From CAVVIH01 sp963748295 (lineage in GTDB: Bacteria; Acidobacteriota; Vicinamibacteria; Vicinamibacterales; 2-12-FULL-66-21), in NCBI GenBank assembly GCA_963748295.1, contig CAVVIH010000008.1, positions 496,001-560,000 of the forward strand: DNA of 64,000 nucleotides. Reading direction: 5' to 3'. Position 1 is the stretch's first letter; every line of letters begins with the position of its first letter. A model generated the notes under the pieces. The model was not told the DNA's origin, did not search any database, and saw only the letters and a list, made by a program, of their open reading frames with translations. A program made the translations under genes and the position numbers. This document shows, one piece after another, positions 1 through 7,648 of this stretch.

Positions 1-756
1 CTCCACGCGCCGATCGGTGAGATCGCCGATGCTGATGCGCGTCGCCGAGCCGTCGCGGTAGAAGACCGGCTGCGGCGCGGGGTTGTACGTCATGCCGCCG
101 CCGATCACCCCGCTCCCGAGCCCGGGCCCATGGTCGATCGTGACCCTGACCGGCGCGCCGGCGCGCGTCACCGTCGCGGTAAACGCAACTTCGTACGGCC
201 GGTCCGGCGCGAAGGAAAACTGCTTCGTCGCCACCAGTCCCGAGTCGTCGCGATATTCGAACGTCAGCGTGCTCGGCCCGGCGCCGACGTCGAGCGATGT
301 CGCGCTCGACTTGAACAATGCGTCCCGAAGCACGGCGCTGACGGCAGGATCGTCAGTGCTGAGCGAGAACGGCCGGACCGCGTTCGCCACCGCGGTGGGA
401 ACGAGCTCCAGCGGCTGTCCCGCGCTGTCCCGGTAATTTTTGAGGCGCCAGCTCTTGAGCGTGCCGCCGCGCGTGCTGAAGAGTGCCGTGACCGTCGGCG
501 TTTCGACAGCGACGTCCTGTTCGTTTTCGGCTGCGACGGTCGCCCGAGGACGTTCCACCGGCGTCGCGACGCTCGCCTGCCGATCGGACCCGGCCGGCGT
601 CGCAGTTGGGGAGGCCGCAGGGGCGGCCTGACCCGCGGCAGCTGCGGGCTTCGAAGGATTCTGGAAGGCCGGCGGCTTCGTCGGCGGAAAGACGATCTGA
701 TACACCGCGAGAACGGTGAACGACAAGACGACGGCAAGCAGGACGCGCTTTTCCAT
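1..756 (-). CDS. yidC: Membrane protein insertase YidC, N-terminal part (runs off the window)
   Basis: YidC inserts and folds inner-membrane proteins, alone or with SecYEG. The reading frame starts at the ATG whose complement is 754-756 and stays open to base 1, giving 252 codons; the catalytic five-helix core lies outside the window. Visible are the N-terminal membrane anchor (residues 4-22, hydrophobic), an Ala/Pro/Thr-rich linker to about residue 85, and the beginning of the periplasmic P1 beta domain (TVTALFSTRGGTLKSWRLKN, about 88-107). The frame is shadowed by several longer antisense frames. It follows yidD by 3 bases in the rpmH-rnpA-yidD-yidC order typical next to the origin. Identification is from the anchor plus P1 motif and synteny; I am confident. 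Confidence 0.93.
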   Translation of the reverse strand, partial: MEKRVLLAVVLSFTVLAVYQIVFPPTKPPAFQNPSKPAAAAGQAAPAASPTATPAGSDRQASVATPVERPRATVAAENEQDVAVETPTVTALFSTRGGTLKSWRLKNYRDSAGQPLELVPTAVANAVRPFSLSTDDPAVSAVLRDALFKSSATSLDVGAGPSTLTFEYRDDSGLVATKQFSFAPDRPYEVAFTATVTRAGAPVRVTIDHGPGLGSGVIGGGMTYNPAPQPVFYRDGSATRISIGDLTDRRVE

Positions 757-759
757 GCG

Positions 760-1107
760 CTAGCCCCGCCGCCCTGGTCCGGGCACGGGATCGTACCCGC
801 TGTCGCCGAACGGATGGCAGCGGCCGAGCCGACGGGCGGCCAGCCAGGAGCCCTTCACGAGGCCGTGTTGAATGATGGCATCCCGCGCATAATCCGAGCA
901 GGAGGGAAGAAACCGGCACGATCCGGCAAACAGCGGCGACAGCATCAGTTTGTATCCACGGAGCACGAAAAGGACTGCCCGCTGCCCCGCCGACAGGGCG
1001 GGAGCCGCCGACGAAAGCGTTTCAGGCGCGGGCACTGCGCTGCAGCCGCGACGCGCATCGTGTGAAGGCGTTGCGAAAATCGGCTTCGAGAGTGGTGTAA
1101 GCGGCAT
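760..1107 (-). CDS. yidD: Membrane protein insertion efficiency factor YidD
   Basis: YidD is a small membrane-associated helper of YidC-dependent insertion. The core is unmistakable: the membrane-seeking stretch around residues 44-60, then the family motif SCRFLPSCSDYA (63-74) and RCHPFGDSGYDPVP (96-109). With this ATG the protein is 115 residues, longer than the usual 70-90, and its first ~40 residues overlap the 3' end of rnpA by 86 bases. The extension is Ala/Pro-rich and not family-like, so a later non-ATG start is possible. It sits between rnpA and yidC, all on the minus strand, and is probably translationally coupled to both. Confidence 0.9.
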   Translation of the reverse strand: MPLTPLSKPIFATPSHDARRGCSAVPAPETLSSAAPALSAGQRAVLFVLRGYKLMLSPLFAGSCRFLPSCSDYARDAIIQHGLVKGSWLAARRLGRCHPFGDSGYDPVPGPGRRG

Positions 1108-1414
1108 CGAACAGTTCCCGGCGCGGGATGACGACGACGTCGAGCCCGGGCCGAGGGTCGTTATTCTGACGGAAAATCTCTCGAATCAGTCGTTTAGCGC
1201 GATTTCTCTGAACCGAATTCCCGAGCTTCCGCGATGCCACGATGCCGAGCCGCGCCGAACCGGCAGGGCGGGGCGCGACGACGAGCGTCAGAAAACGCCC
1301 GTGCACCCTGAATCCCGTGTCGAAAACCCGCTGAAACTCCACCCGGCGACGCAGCCGCCGGTCGGAGCCGAAGCGATGGGAGCCGGGCGGCGCTGGCTGT
1401 TCGTGTTCACGCAT
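1022..1414 (-). CDS. rnpA: Ribonuclease P protein component
   Basis: Protein subunit of RNase P, which matures the 5' ends of tRNAs together with the M1 RNA. The 130-residue product has the family signature RNRAKRLIREIFR (about 72-84), the RNR motif that contacts the catalytic RNA, preceded by a basic N-terminal segment containing RRLRRRVEFQRVF. The length is slightly above the usual 110-125 because of a short N-terminal tail. It lies 35 bases downstream of rpmH on the same strand and overlaps yidD, the normal order in bacteria. Confidence 0.95.
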   Translation of the reverse strand: MREHEQPAPPGSHRFGSDRRLRRRVEFQRVFDTGFRVHGRFLTLVVAPRPAGSARLGIVASRKLGNSVQRNRAKRLIREIFRQNNDPRPGLDVVVIPRRELFDAAYTTLEADFRNAFTRCASRLQRSARA

Positions 1415-1449
1415 GGCTGTCTATGACAGCGCGGCCGCGGCGGACTTGT

Positions 1450-1594
1450 TTACGACGAAGAAACGGTCAAACGCTTCCGGCCCTTGGCGCGGCGGCGTTT
1501 CAGGACGAGTCGCCCGTTCTTGGTGCTCATTCGAACGAGAAACCCGTGGGTGCGCCGGCGGCGGCGACGATTCGGCTGGAACTGTACGCTTCAT
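1450..1594 (-). CDS. rpmH: Ribosomal protein L34, frame broken by one extra base after codon 4
   Basis: L34 is a small basic protein of the 50S subunit. Reading from ATG at 1594 gives MKRT, after which the canonical sequence continues only if one base is skipped: FQPNRRRRRRTHGFLVRMST, then KNGRLVLKRRRAKGRKRLTV and a TAA at 1450-1452. The total span is 145 bases, i.e. 3n+1. Without the skip the frame reads unrelated sequence. In the L34 frame a TGA overlaps the ATG region, so no alternative start rescues it. L34 is highly conserved and its sequence is otherwise intact, so a sequence error near 1580-1585 is the likeliest reason. Automated callers would miss this gene. Confidence 0.9.
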
Positions 1595-1721
1595 GATTTC
1601 GGATCCCCTGCAACGACCGCAAAGTACACGGAGAAACTTAAATAGTAGCGAAGCCTCGACAGGGGTGTCAATCCGACTTCAGCGGGGTTCCGCGTCGATC
1701 CGCGTCCAAATACGGCCGCGT

Positions 1722-1750
1722 TTGTCAGCATTCAGAACCGTATGCTACAG
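1722..1750 (+). promoter_or_regulatory. Possible sigma-70-type promoter for dnaA
   Basis: TTGTCA (1722-1727), a 17-base gap and TACAGT (1745-1750) form a plausible -35/-10 pair about 300 bases upstream of dnaA, with the DnaA boxes at 1832-1863 downstream of it, a layout that would allow DnaA autorepression. This is pattern matching only. Confidence 0.3.
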
Positions 1751-1831
1751 TCGCCTCCCCTGCCGGATGCCTTCGTCGCAGGGCACCGCGAGAAGGAGCG
1801 CGACCCGCGTGTCATTGGGTCTCCCCCCAAG

Positions 1832-1863
1832 TTTTCCACAACTGTGGAAAAAAATGTGGAAAA
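1832..1863. promoter_or_regulatory. Cluster of three DnaA-box-like sites upstream of dnaA
   Basis: TTTTCCACA at 1832-1840, its reverse complement TGTGGAAAA at 1843-1851, and TGTGGAAAA again at 1855-1863. Each differs from the TTATCCACA consensus at one position. The first two form an inverted pair with a 2-base gap. The cluster may autoregulate dnaA or form one half of a bipartite origin with the dnaA-dnaN boxes. Confidence 0.65.
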
Positions 1864-2050
1864 GCCAAGGTTTTCGCCCTGGTTCGGCCGGGCGACCGCG
1901 GTGGTATAGGGGTTTTCACGGGGCGAAGGCTCAAAACAGGCCTGTTTCGTGGCCTCGGGACGTCATCGCCGGGTAAACGTGCGGTAAACACGGGCCTCGC
2001 CGAGGCGAAAGTCGCGCGCGGCCCCGGTTCCAGGGGACTTTCGGAGCACC

Positions 2051-3400
2051 ATGACCGCCAGCAACATCTGGGACCAGGTCCTCGCCCGCATCGAGACGAA
2101 GGTCAACAGGCACATCTTCTACACCTGGTTCAAGCCCACCAGCTTCGTCGCTGACGACGGTGACAAGGTGCGGGTCCGTGTTCCCAATCCGCTGTTCAGG
2201 GACTGGCTGACCAAGCATTACGCGGTGGTCCTGGACGAAGCGTTTGCCGATGTGCAGCGGCGCGGCTGTCTCGCGGCTTTTGTGACCGACGAGATCGGCG
2301 GACCGGACGCCACGGGAGCCCGGGCGGACCACGTCGTCGATACGCCGGACGTCGCCAAGCTCGAATCCGAAGCCGCCGATCAGCCCGGGGGCCTCGCGCC
2401 CCGCTACTCGTTTGACACCTTCATCGTCGGTCCGTCGAACCAGTTCGCGCACGCGGCGTGTCGCGCCGTCGCGGAGGCGCCGTCGCGCTCGTACAACCCG
2501 CTGTTCATTTACGGCGGTGTCGGTCTGGGCAAGACGCACTTGATGCACGCGATTGGCCACTACGTGCTCAATCACCTGCAATCGCTGAAGCTGACCTACA
2601 TCTCGTCCGAGCGCTTCATGAACGAGATGATCAACGCGGTGCGATACGACCGCATTCTCGATTTCCGCGAACGCTACCGCAGCGTCGACGTGCTGCTCGT
2701 CGACGACATTCAGTTCATCGCCGGCAAGGAAGGCACCCAGAACGAGTTCTTCCACACCTTCAACGCGCTGTACGACGCGCAGAAGCAGATCGTGATCAGC
2801 AGCGACTGCCCGCCGCACGAGATCCCGTCGCTCGAGGAACGGCTGCGGTCCCGGTTCGAATGGGGCCTCATCGCCGACATCCAGTCGCCGGATCTCGAGA
2901 CCAAGGTGGCAATTCTCAAGAAAAAGGCCGAAACCGAGGGGATCCCGCTTCCCGATCCGGTGGCCATCTACATCGCGGGCAAGATCAAGTCGAACATCCG
3001 CGAGCTCGAAGGATCGTTGATCCGCCTGATCGCGTACGCGTCGTTGACGGGCCGTGAGATCTCACTGCAGCTCGCCCAGGACGTGCTGCGCAACGTGCTG
3101 CAGAACGACGAGCGCGCGGTCACCATCGAGGGGATTCAGAAGTTCGTCTCCGACTACTATCAGTTGAAGCTGATCGAGCTCAAATCGCGCAACAACTCGA
3201 AGTCCATCGCCATGCCGCGGCAGATCGCCATGTATCTGTGCAAGAACCTCACGAACGCGTCGCTTCCTGAAATCGGAAGGAGCTTCGGCGGCAAGCACCA
3301 CTCCACCGTGATTCACTCCATCCGGAAGATCGAGGATCTGCGTCAGCGCGATGGGAATTTCAACAGCCTCATCAACAGCTTCATCGAGACTTTCAGGTAG
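2051..3400 (+). CDS. dnaA: Chromosomal replication initiator DnaA
   Basis: DnaA binds 9-base boxes at oriC and opens the adjacent AT-rich DNA. The 449-residue product has the N-terminal oligomerisation domain (1-75, IWDQVLARIETKVNRHIFYT), a short linker, the AAA+ core with Walker A YGGVGLGKTHL near residue 155 and Walker B LLVDDIQF near 215, and the C-terminal DNA-binding domain with the signature SLPEIGRSFGGKHHSTVIHS near 400-420. Length is typical. DnaA-box-like sites lie both upstream (1832-1863) and downstream (3423-3493), so autoregulation is likely. It heads the dnaA-dnaN-gyrB-gyrA series. Confidence 0.98.
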   Translation: MTASNIWDQVLARIETKVNRHIFYTWFKPTSFVADDGDKVRVRVPNPLFRDWLTKHYAVVLDEAFADVQRRGCLAAFVTDEIGGPDATGARADHVVDTPDVAKLESEAADQPGGLAPRYSFDTFIVGPSNQFAHAACRAVAEAPSRSYNPLFIYGGVGLGKTHLMHAIGHYVLNHLQSLKLTYISSERFMNEMINAVRYDRILDFRERYRSVDVLLVDDIQFIAGKEGTQNEFFHTFNALYDAQKQIVISSDCPPHEIPSLEERLRSRFEWGLIADIQSPDLETKVAILKKKAETEGIPLPDPVAIYIAGKIKSNIRELEGSLIRLIAYASLTGREISLQLAQDVLRNVLQNDERAVTIEGIQKFVSDYYQLKLIELKSRNNSKSIAMPRQIAMYLCKNLTNASLPEIGRSFGGKHHSTVIHSIRKIEDLRQRDGNFNSLINSFIETFR

Positions 3401-3620
3401 TCGAAATGGGGGTGCGCCGACGTTTTCCACAGCCAGCCCTCGACGCCTCCTGTCGAGCTTTTGTGGATAAAAAAGGGCCTCGAGTTATGCACTGAACCTG
3501 GCCGAAAAACCCGCCGCAAACCGTCTATCTCGTCCACAGGCTAAATTACAGAAAATCAAGGACTAATTCGGCCTTTTAATCTTTTCAACAGCACCTCTTT
3601 CCTGTTATAATTCTTTGTTC
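3401..3620. other. Probable oriC between dnaA and dnaN
   Basis: DnaA boxes: TTTTCCACA at 3423-3431 (8/9), a perfect TTATCCACA read on the minus strand at 3462-3470 (TGTGGATAA), and TTATGCACT at 3485-3493 (8/9 to TTATNCACA). They are followed by an AT-rich stretch at about 3541-3620 in an otherwise GC-rich sequence, which would serve as the DNA unwinding element. Together with the gene order this makes the dnaA-dnaN gap the best origin candidate, possibly acting with the boxes upstream of dnaA. Confidence 0.75.
3583..3611 (+). promoter_or_regulatory. Likely promoter for dnaN inside the AT-rich element
   Basis: TTTCAA (3583-3588), 17 bases, then a consensus TATAAT (3606-3611), 55 bases before the dnaN start. 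The promoter sits in the putative unwinding element, so clamp transcription and origin opening would share DNA. Confidence 0.45.
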
Positions 3621-3666
3621 CTTTAGATCTTCCATTTCGTCTTGGATCTCCCTCTCGAGGCATCAC

Positions 3667-4785
3667 ATGGAATTGGTTGTCCGCAAGACGGATCTGCTTC
3701 GTGAACTTCAACTGTTTCAGGGCATCGTCGAACGCAAGAACACGATCCCCATCCTCGCGAACGTGTTGATCGAAGCGAATGGAAATGAGGTCAAGTTTCT
3801 CGCGACAGATCTCGAGGTCGGACTGCGCAGCCGGTGCACCGCGTCGGTAGCCAAGGGCGGCTCGCTGACGCTGCCGGCGAAAAAACTGTACGAAATCATC
3901 AAGGCGCTGCCGGAGACGGACGTTCGCATCGAAGAGGACAAGAACGGCGTCAAGGTGGCGGCCGACAGGTTCGACTCGCGGATGCAGACGCTTCCCAGGG
4001 AGGATTTCCCGACGCTGCCTGAGTCCAGCGGCACGTTCAGCGCCGCCCTTCAGCGCGACGTGTTGAAGCAGATGGTCGGCAAGACGCAGTTTGCGATCAC
4101 GGGCGAAGACACGCGCTACTTCCTCAACGGTGCGCTGTTCATCCTTCGAGGCGATTCGATGAGCCTGGTCTCGACCGATGGCCACCGCCTGGCGCTGGTC
4201 ACCGTACCGCGCGACAAGAGCAAGGCCAAAGGAAAGATCGACGACGAGGTGCGCGTGATTCTGCCGCGCAAGACGCTGCTCGAGCTCGGCCGGCTGCTTG
4301 CCGAGTCCGATGGCGACATCCAGTACGAACGCGGCGAGAATCACCTGTTCTTCGACATCGGCGGCCGGCTGCTGATTTCCCGGATGATCGACGGGCAGTT
4401 CCCGGCGTTCGAACGCGTCATCCCGAAGAGCAACGACAAGCGCGTGGAGTTCGATCGCGATCGCCTGACCAGTGCCGTCAAGCGTGTGGCGCTGCTCTCG
4501 AACGAACGATCGCGGGCGGTAAAGTTTCAGATCGACAACGGCAAAGTGGAGATTGCGTCGAGCAGCCCGGAGTTTGGCGAGGCCAAGGAAGCATTGATCG
4601 TCGACTATTCCGGCACGCCGGTCACGATCTGCTTCAACGCGCAGTACGTTCTCGATTTCCTCAGCGTGGTGGAAACCGACTCGGTCGCCCTCGAATTCAA
4701 GGACGAGATGAGTCAGGCCGTCATGAAGCCGATCGGCGCCGACGGGTACGACTATACCTACGTCATCATGCCGATGAGGATTTGA
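3667..4785 (+). CDS. dnaN: DNA polymerase III sliding clamp (beta subunit)
   Basis: DnaN forms the dimeric ring that tethers replicative polymerase to DNA. The 372-residue product has the usual length for three clamp domains. Recognisable family segments include ERKNTIPILANVLIEA (about 22-37) in domain 1, the DGHRLALVTVP region near residues 169-179 in domain 2, and the C-terminal YVIMPMRI. The frame is intact from ATG at 3667. It follows the origin region and precedes gyrB by 99 bases; recF, often found here, is missing. Confidence 0.97.
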   Translation: MELVVRKTDLLRELQLFQGIVERKNTIPILANVLIEANGNEVKFLATDLEVGLRSRCTASVAKGGSLTLPAKKLYEIIKALPETDVRIEEDKNGVKVAADRFDSRMQTLPREDFPTLPESSGTFSAALQRDVLKQMVGKTQFAITGEDTRYFLNGALFILRGDSMSLVSTDGHRLALVTVPRDKSKAKGKIDDEVRVILPRKTLLELGRLLAESDGDIQYERGENHLFFDIGGRLLISRMIDGQFPAFERVIPKSNDKRVEFDRDRLTSAVKRVALLSNERSRAVKFQIDNGKVEIASSSPEFGEAKEALIVDYSGTPVTICFNAQYVLDFLSVVETDSVALEFKDEMSQAVMKPIGADGYDYTYVIMPMRI

Positions 4786-4884
4786 GAGCTTTCACGAACC
4801 GGCAATCGCTCACGGTACCTGGCGAATCCGCCGGGATCATCCGTCACGGCGACTGCCTGATGCCCGATTCGAACTAATTCATTC

Positions 4885-7513
4885 ATGTCTCAATTCGAAC
4901 CTCAGAACGACGAGCCGCAGCCGGCTGCTGGCGCGGACGCTGCGCTCGATCGCGATGCGGCGGCTGCTGTGAACGGAAACGGCAGCAGCGACGACTACGG
5001 TGCGGACAAGATCAAGGTCCTCGAAGGGCTCGAGGCCGTACGGAAGCGTCCGGCCATGTACATCGGATCGACCGGCGCCCCGGGCCTGCACCATCTCGTC
5101 TACGAAGTTGTCGACAACTCGATAGACGAAGCACTCGCGGGCTTCTGCGACCAGGTCAACGTCACGCTCCACATCGACAACACCGTCACGGTCGTCGACA
5201 ACGGCCGCGGGATTCCAGTCGATCGCCACACCAGCGGCAGGTCGGCGGCCGAGGTCGTGCTGACGGTGCTCCACGCCGGCGGCAAGTTCGACAACGACAG
5301 CTACAAGGTCTCGGGAGGCCTGCACGGCGTCGGCATCTCCGTCGTCAATGCGCTGTCCGAAACCCTCGAACTCGAAATCTGGCGCAACGGCAACGTCTAT
5401 CGGCAGACCTACGAGCGAGGCACGCCGATCGCCGAGCTCGAGATTTCCGGCACGACCCGGAAGCGCGGCACCAAGGTGACCTTCAAGCCGGACGCGCAGA
5501 TCTTCGAGACCATCGAGTTCAGCTTCGACGTTCTCGCCCAGCGGCTCCGCGAGCTGGCGTTCCTGAACGGCGGCGTGACGATCACGATCGACGACGAGCG
5601 CGACGGGAAGAGCCACAAGTTCCTGTACGAAGGCGGCATCAACTCGTTCGTGCAGTACCTGAACCAGAGCAAGGCGGCCGTCAACGACAAGCCGATCTAC
5701 ATGCACGGCGACAAGGACGGCACCGACGTCGAGATCGCGCTGCAGTGGAACGACGGCTACACCGAGACGGTGTATTCGTTCGCCAACAACATCAACACGC
5801 ACGAAGGCGGTACCCACCTCTCGGGATTCCGCTCGGCGTTGACGCGCACGATCAACTACTACGTCGGCAAGAACAACCTGGCGAAGGACCTCAAGGACGC
5901 CAACATCGGCGGCGACGACATCCGCGAAGGGTTGACGGCGGTGGTCAGCGTCAAGATCCCACGGCCGCAGTTCGAGGGGCAGACGAAGACGAAGCTCGGC
6001 AACACCGAGGTCAAGGGCATCGTCGAAGCCATCGTCAACGACAAGCTGGGCGCGTTCCTGGAAGAGAATCCCAACGTCTCCCGGCGGATTATCAGCAAGG
6101 CCATCGACGCGGCGCGCGCGCGTGAAGCGGCTCGTAAGGCACGCGACCTGGTCCGCCGCAAGGGCGCGCTCGACAGCAGCAGCCTGCCCGGCAAGCTGGC
6201 GGACTGCCAGGAGCGTGATCCCGCGCTGAGCGAGCTGTACATCGTCGAAGGCGAGTCGGCAGGCGGTTCCGCGAAGCAGGGACGCGACCGGCGGTTCCAG
6301 GCAATCCTGCCCATCAAAGGCAAGATCCTGAACGTCGAGAAGGCGCGCTTCGACAAGATGCTCAGCAGCGACGAGATCAAAATCATGATCGCGGCGCTCG
6401 GTTGCGGCATCGGCACCGAGGACTTCGACCTCGGCAAGCTGCGCTATCACCGCATCATCATCATGACCGACGCGGACGTCGACGGCTCGCACATCCGGAC
6501 GCTGCTGCTGACGTTCTTCTACCGCCAGATGCGCGCCCTCGTGGACTCGGGCTACGTCTACATCGCGCAGCCGCCGCTGTTCCGAGCCAAGCGCGGCCGC
6601 AGCGAGTTCTTCATTCGCGACGAGCGCGAAATGGAGAAGTGGCTGATCAAGCGCGCGGCCGAGTCGCGGGTGCTGGTGCTGGGCGACGGCTCGCAGGTTT
6701 CCGGCCAGGACCTCGAGGCGCGTCTCGAAAAGCTGATGGCGTTCCGGAAGTATCTCCAGATCGTGGAACGGCGCGCCTCACGCGAGCGTGGTGCTGGCGC
6801 TGCTGGATCGCAATGCCAGGGACAAGGGATTCTTCACCGATCGCGACAAGGTCCAGGAGCTGGCGAATGCCCTGACCAACGGCGCGTCGAGCGCAAGCGT
6901 TCAGCCCGACGAGGAGCACCAGGCGTTCAGCGTCCTCGTGGAGGACCGCCAGGGTGGCTATCCGCGCCACCACCGCGTCGACCTCGATTTCGTGTCGACC
7001 AGCGAGTTCAGGACGCTGGCGGCGAGCTACCAGGACGTCAAGGACATTCGCGGCGAGATGCTCGTGCGCACGGTGACCCAGGCGGCGGGCGGCAACGGCG
7101 ACGAAGTCGGTGCCACGGCAAACGACACCGCGATCGGTGGCGCGCCGCTCGACGACGCGACGAAGCTCGCGGCCGAGTCGAAGACGCCGGACGCCAGCTC
7201 GATGCCGAAGGGCGTGTCCCGCGGGAAAGATGCCGACGTGCGCATCTCGTCGATCGACGAGCTCGTCGAGTTCTTCATCAGCGCCGGGAAGAAAGGCTTC
7301 GACATCAATCGCTACAAGGGCCTGGGAGAGATGAATCCCGACACGCTCTGGGAAACCACCATGGATCCCGCCAAGCGCACGCTGCTGCAGGTCAAGGCGG
7401 ACGATCATCCGCTCGCGGACCTGATGTTCACCACGCTGATGGGCGATCAGGTCGAGCCGCGGCGCAAGTTCATCGAAGACAACGCGCTCGATGTGAAGAA
7501 CCTTGATATCTGA
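4885..7513 (+). CDS. gyrB: DNA gyrase subunit B, one extra base near codon 629
   Basis: ATPase subunit of gyrase, which introduces negative supercoils. Visible are the GHKL ATP-binding motifs EVVDNSIDEALAGF (from residue 74), DNGRGIPVD (from 105) and GGLHGVG (from 144), and the TOPRIM motifs VEGESAGGSAKQGRDR (from 454) and DADVDGSH (from 529). The frame breaks at about 6770-6787: upstream it reads KYLQIVERR, and the family sequence VVLALLDRNARDKGFF resumes in the next frame from 6788. It runs through a roughly 170-residue insert of the Gram-negative type to GLGEMNPDTLWETTMDP and the stop at 7511-7513. Total length is 3n+1. The rest is perfect, so a sequence error is likelier than gene loss. 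Confidence 0.95.
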
Positions 7514-7565
7514 CGCTAGCAAAGCAATCCTAGTTGTTTCACTGGCCACCAGCTCTTTAACGTCG

Positions 7566-7583
7566 GGACGCTTTCCAGCGTCC
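7566..7583 (+). terminator. Hairpin between gyrB and gyrA
   Basis: GGACGCT and AGCGTCC form a perfect 7-base-pair stem with a TTCC loop in the 135-base gyrB-gyrA gap. A pyrimidine-rich stretch follows but no clean T run, so it may be a weak terminator, a processing site or an attenuator rather than a strong stop. Confidence 0.4.
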
Positions 7584-7648
7584 GTTCTCTGAAGAGGCTC
7601 GTTGCGCTGACTAGCAATTAACAATTCGAGATTGTCCCAGTCACCGTC

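Larger units (their letters stand above)
1595..2050. other. rpmH-dnaA divergent intergenic region
   Basis: 456 bases without a gene separate the two divergent blocks. The region holds the promoters for rpmH (leftward) and dnaA (rightward) and a cluster of DnaA-box-like sites at 1832-1863. Around 1688-1710 there is a direct repeat of TCCGCGTC/TCCGCGTCC, related to the CCGCG-based repeat at 18151-18244. I see no open frame that looks like a protein. Confidence 0.6.
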
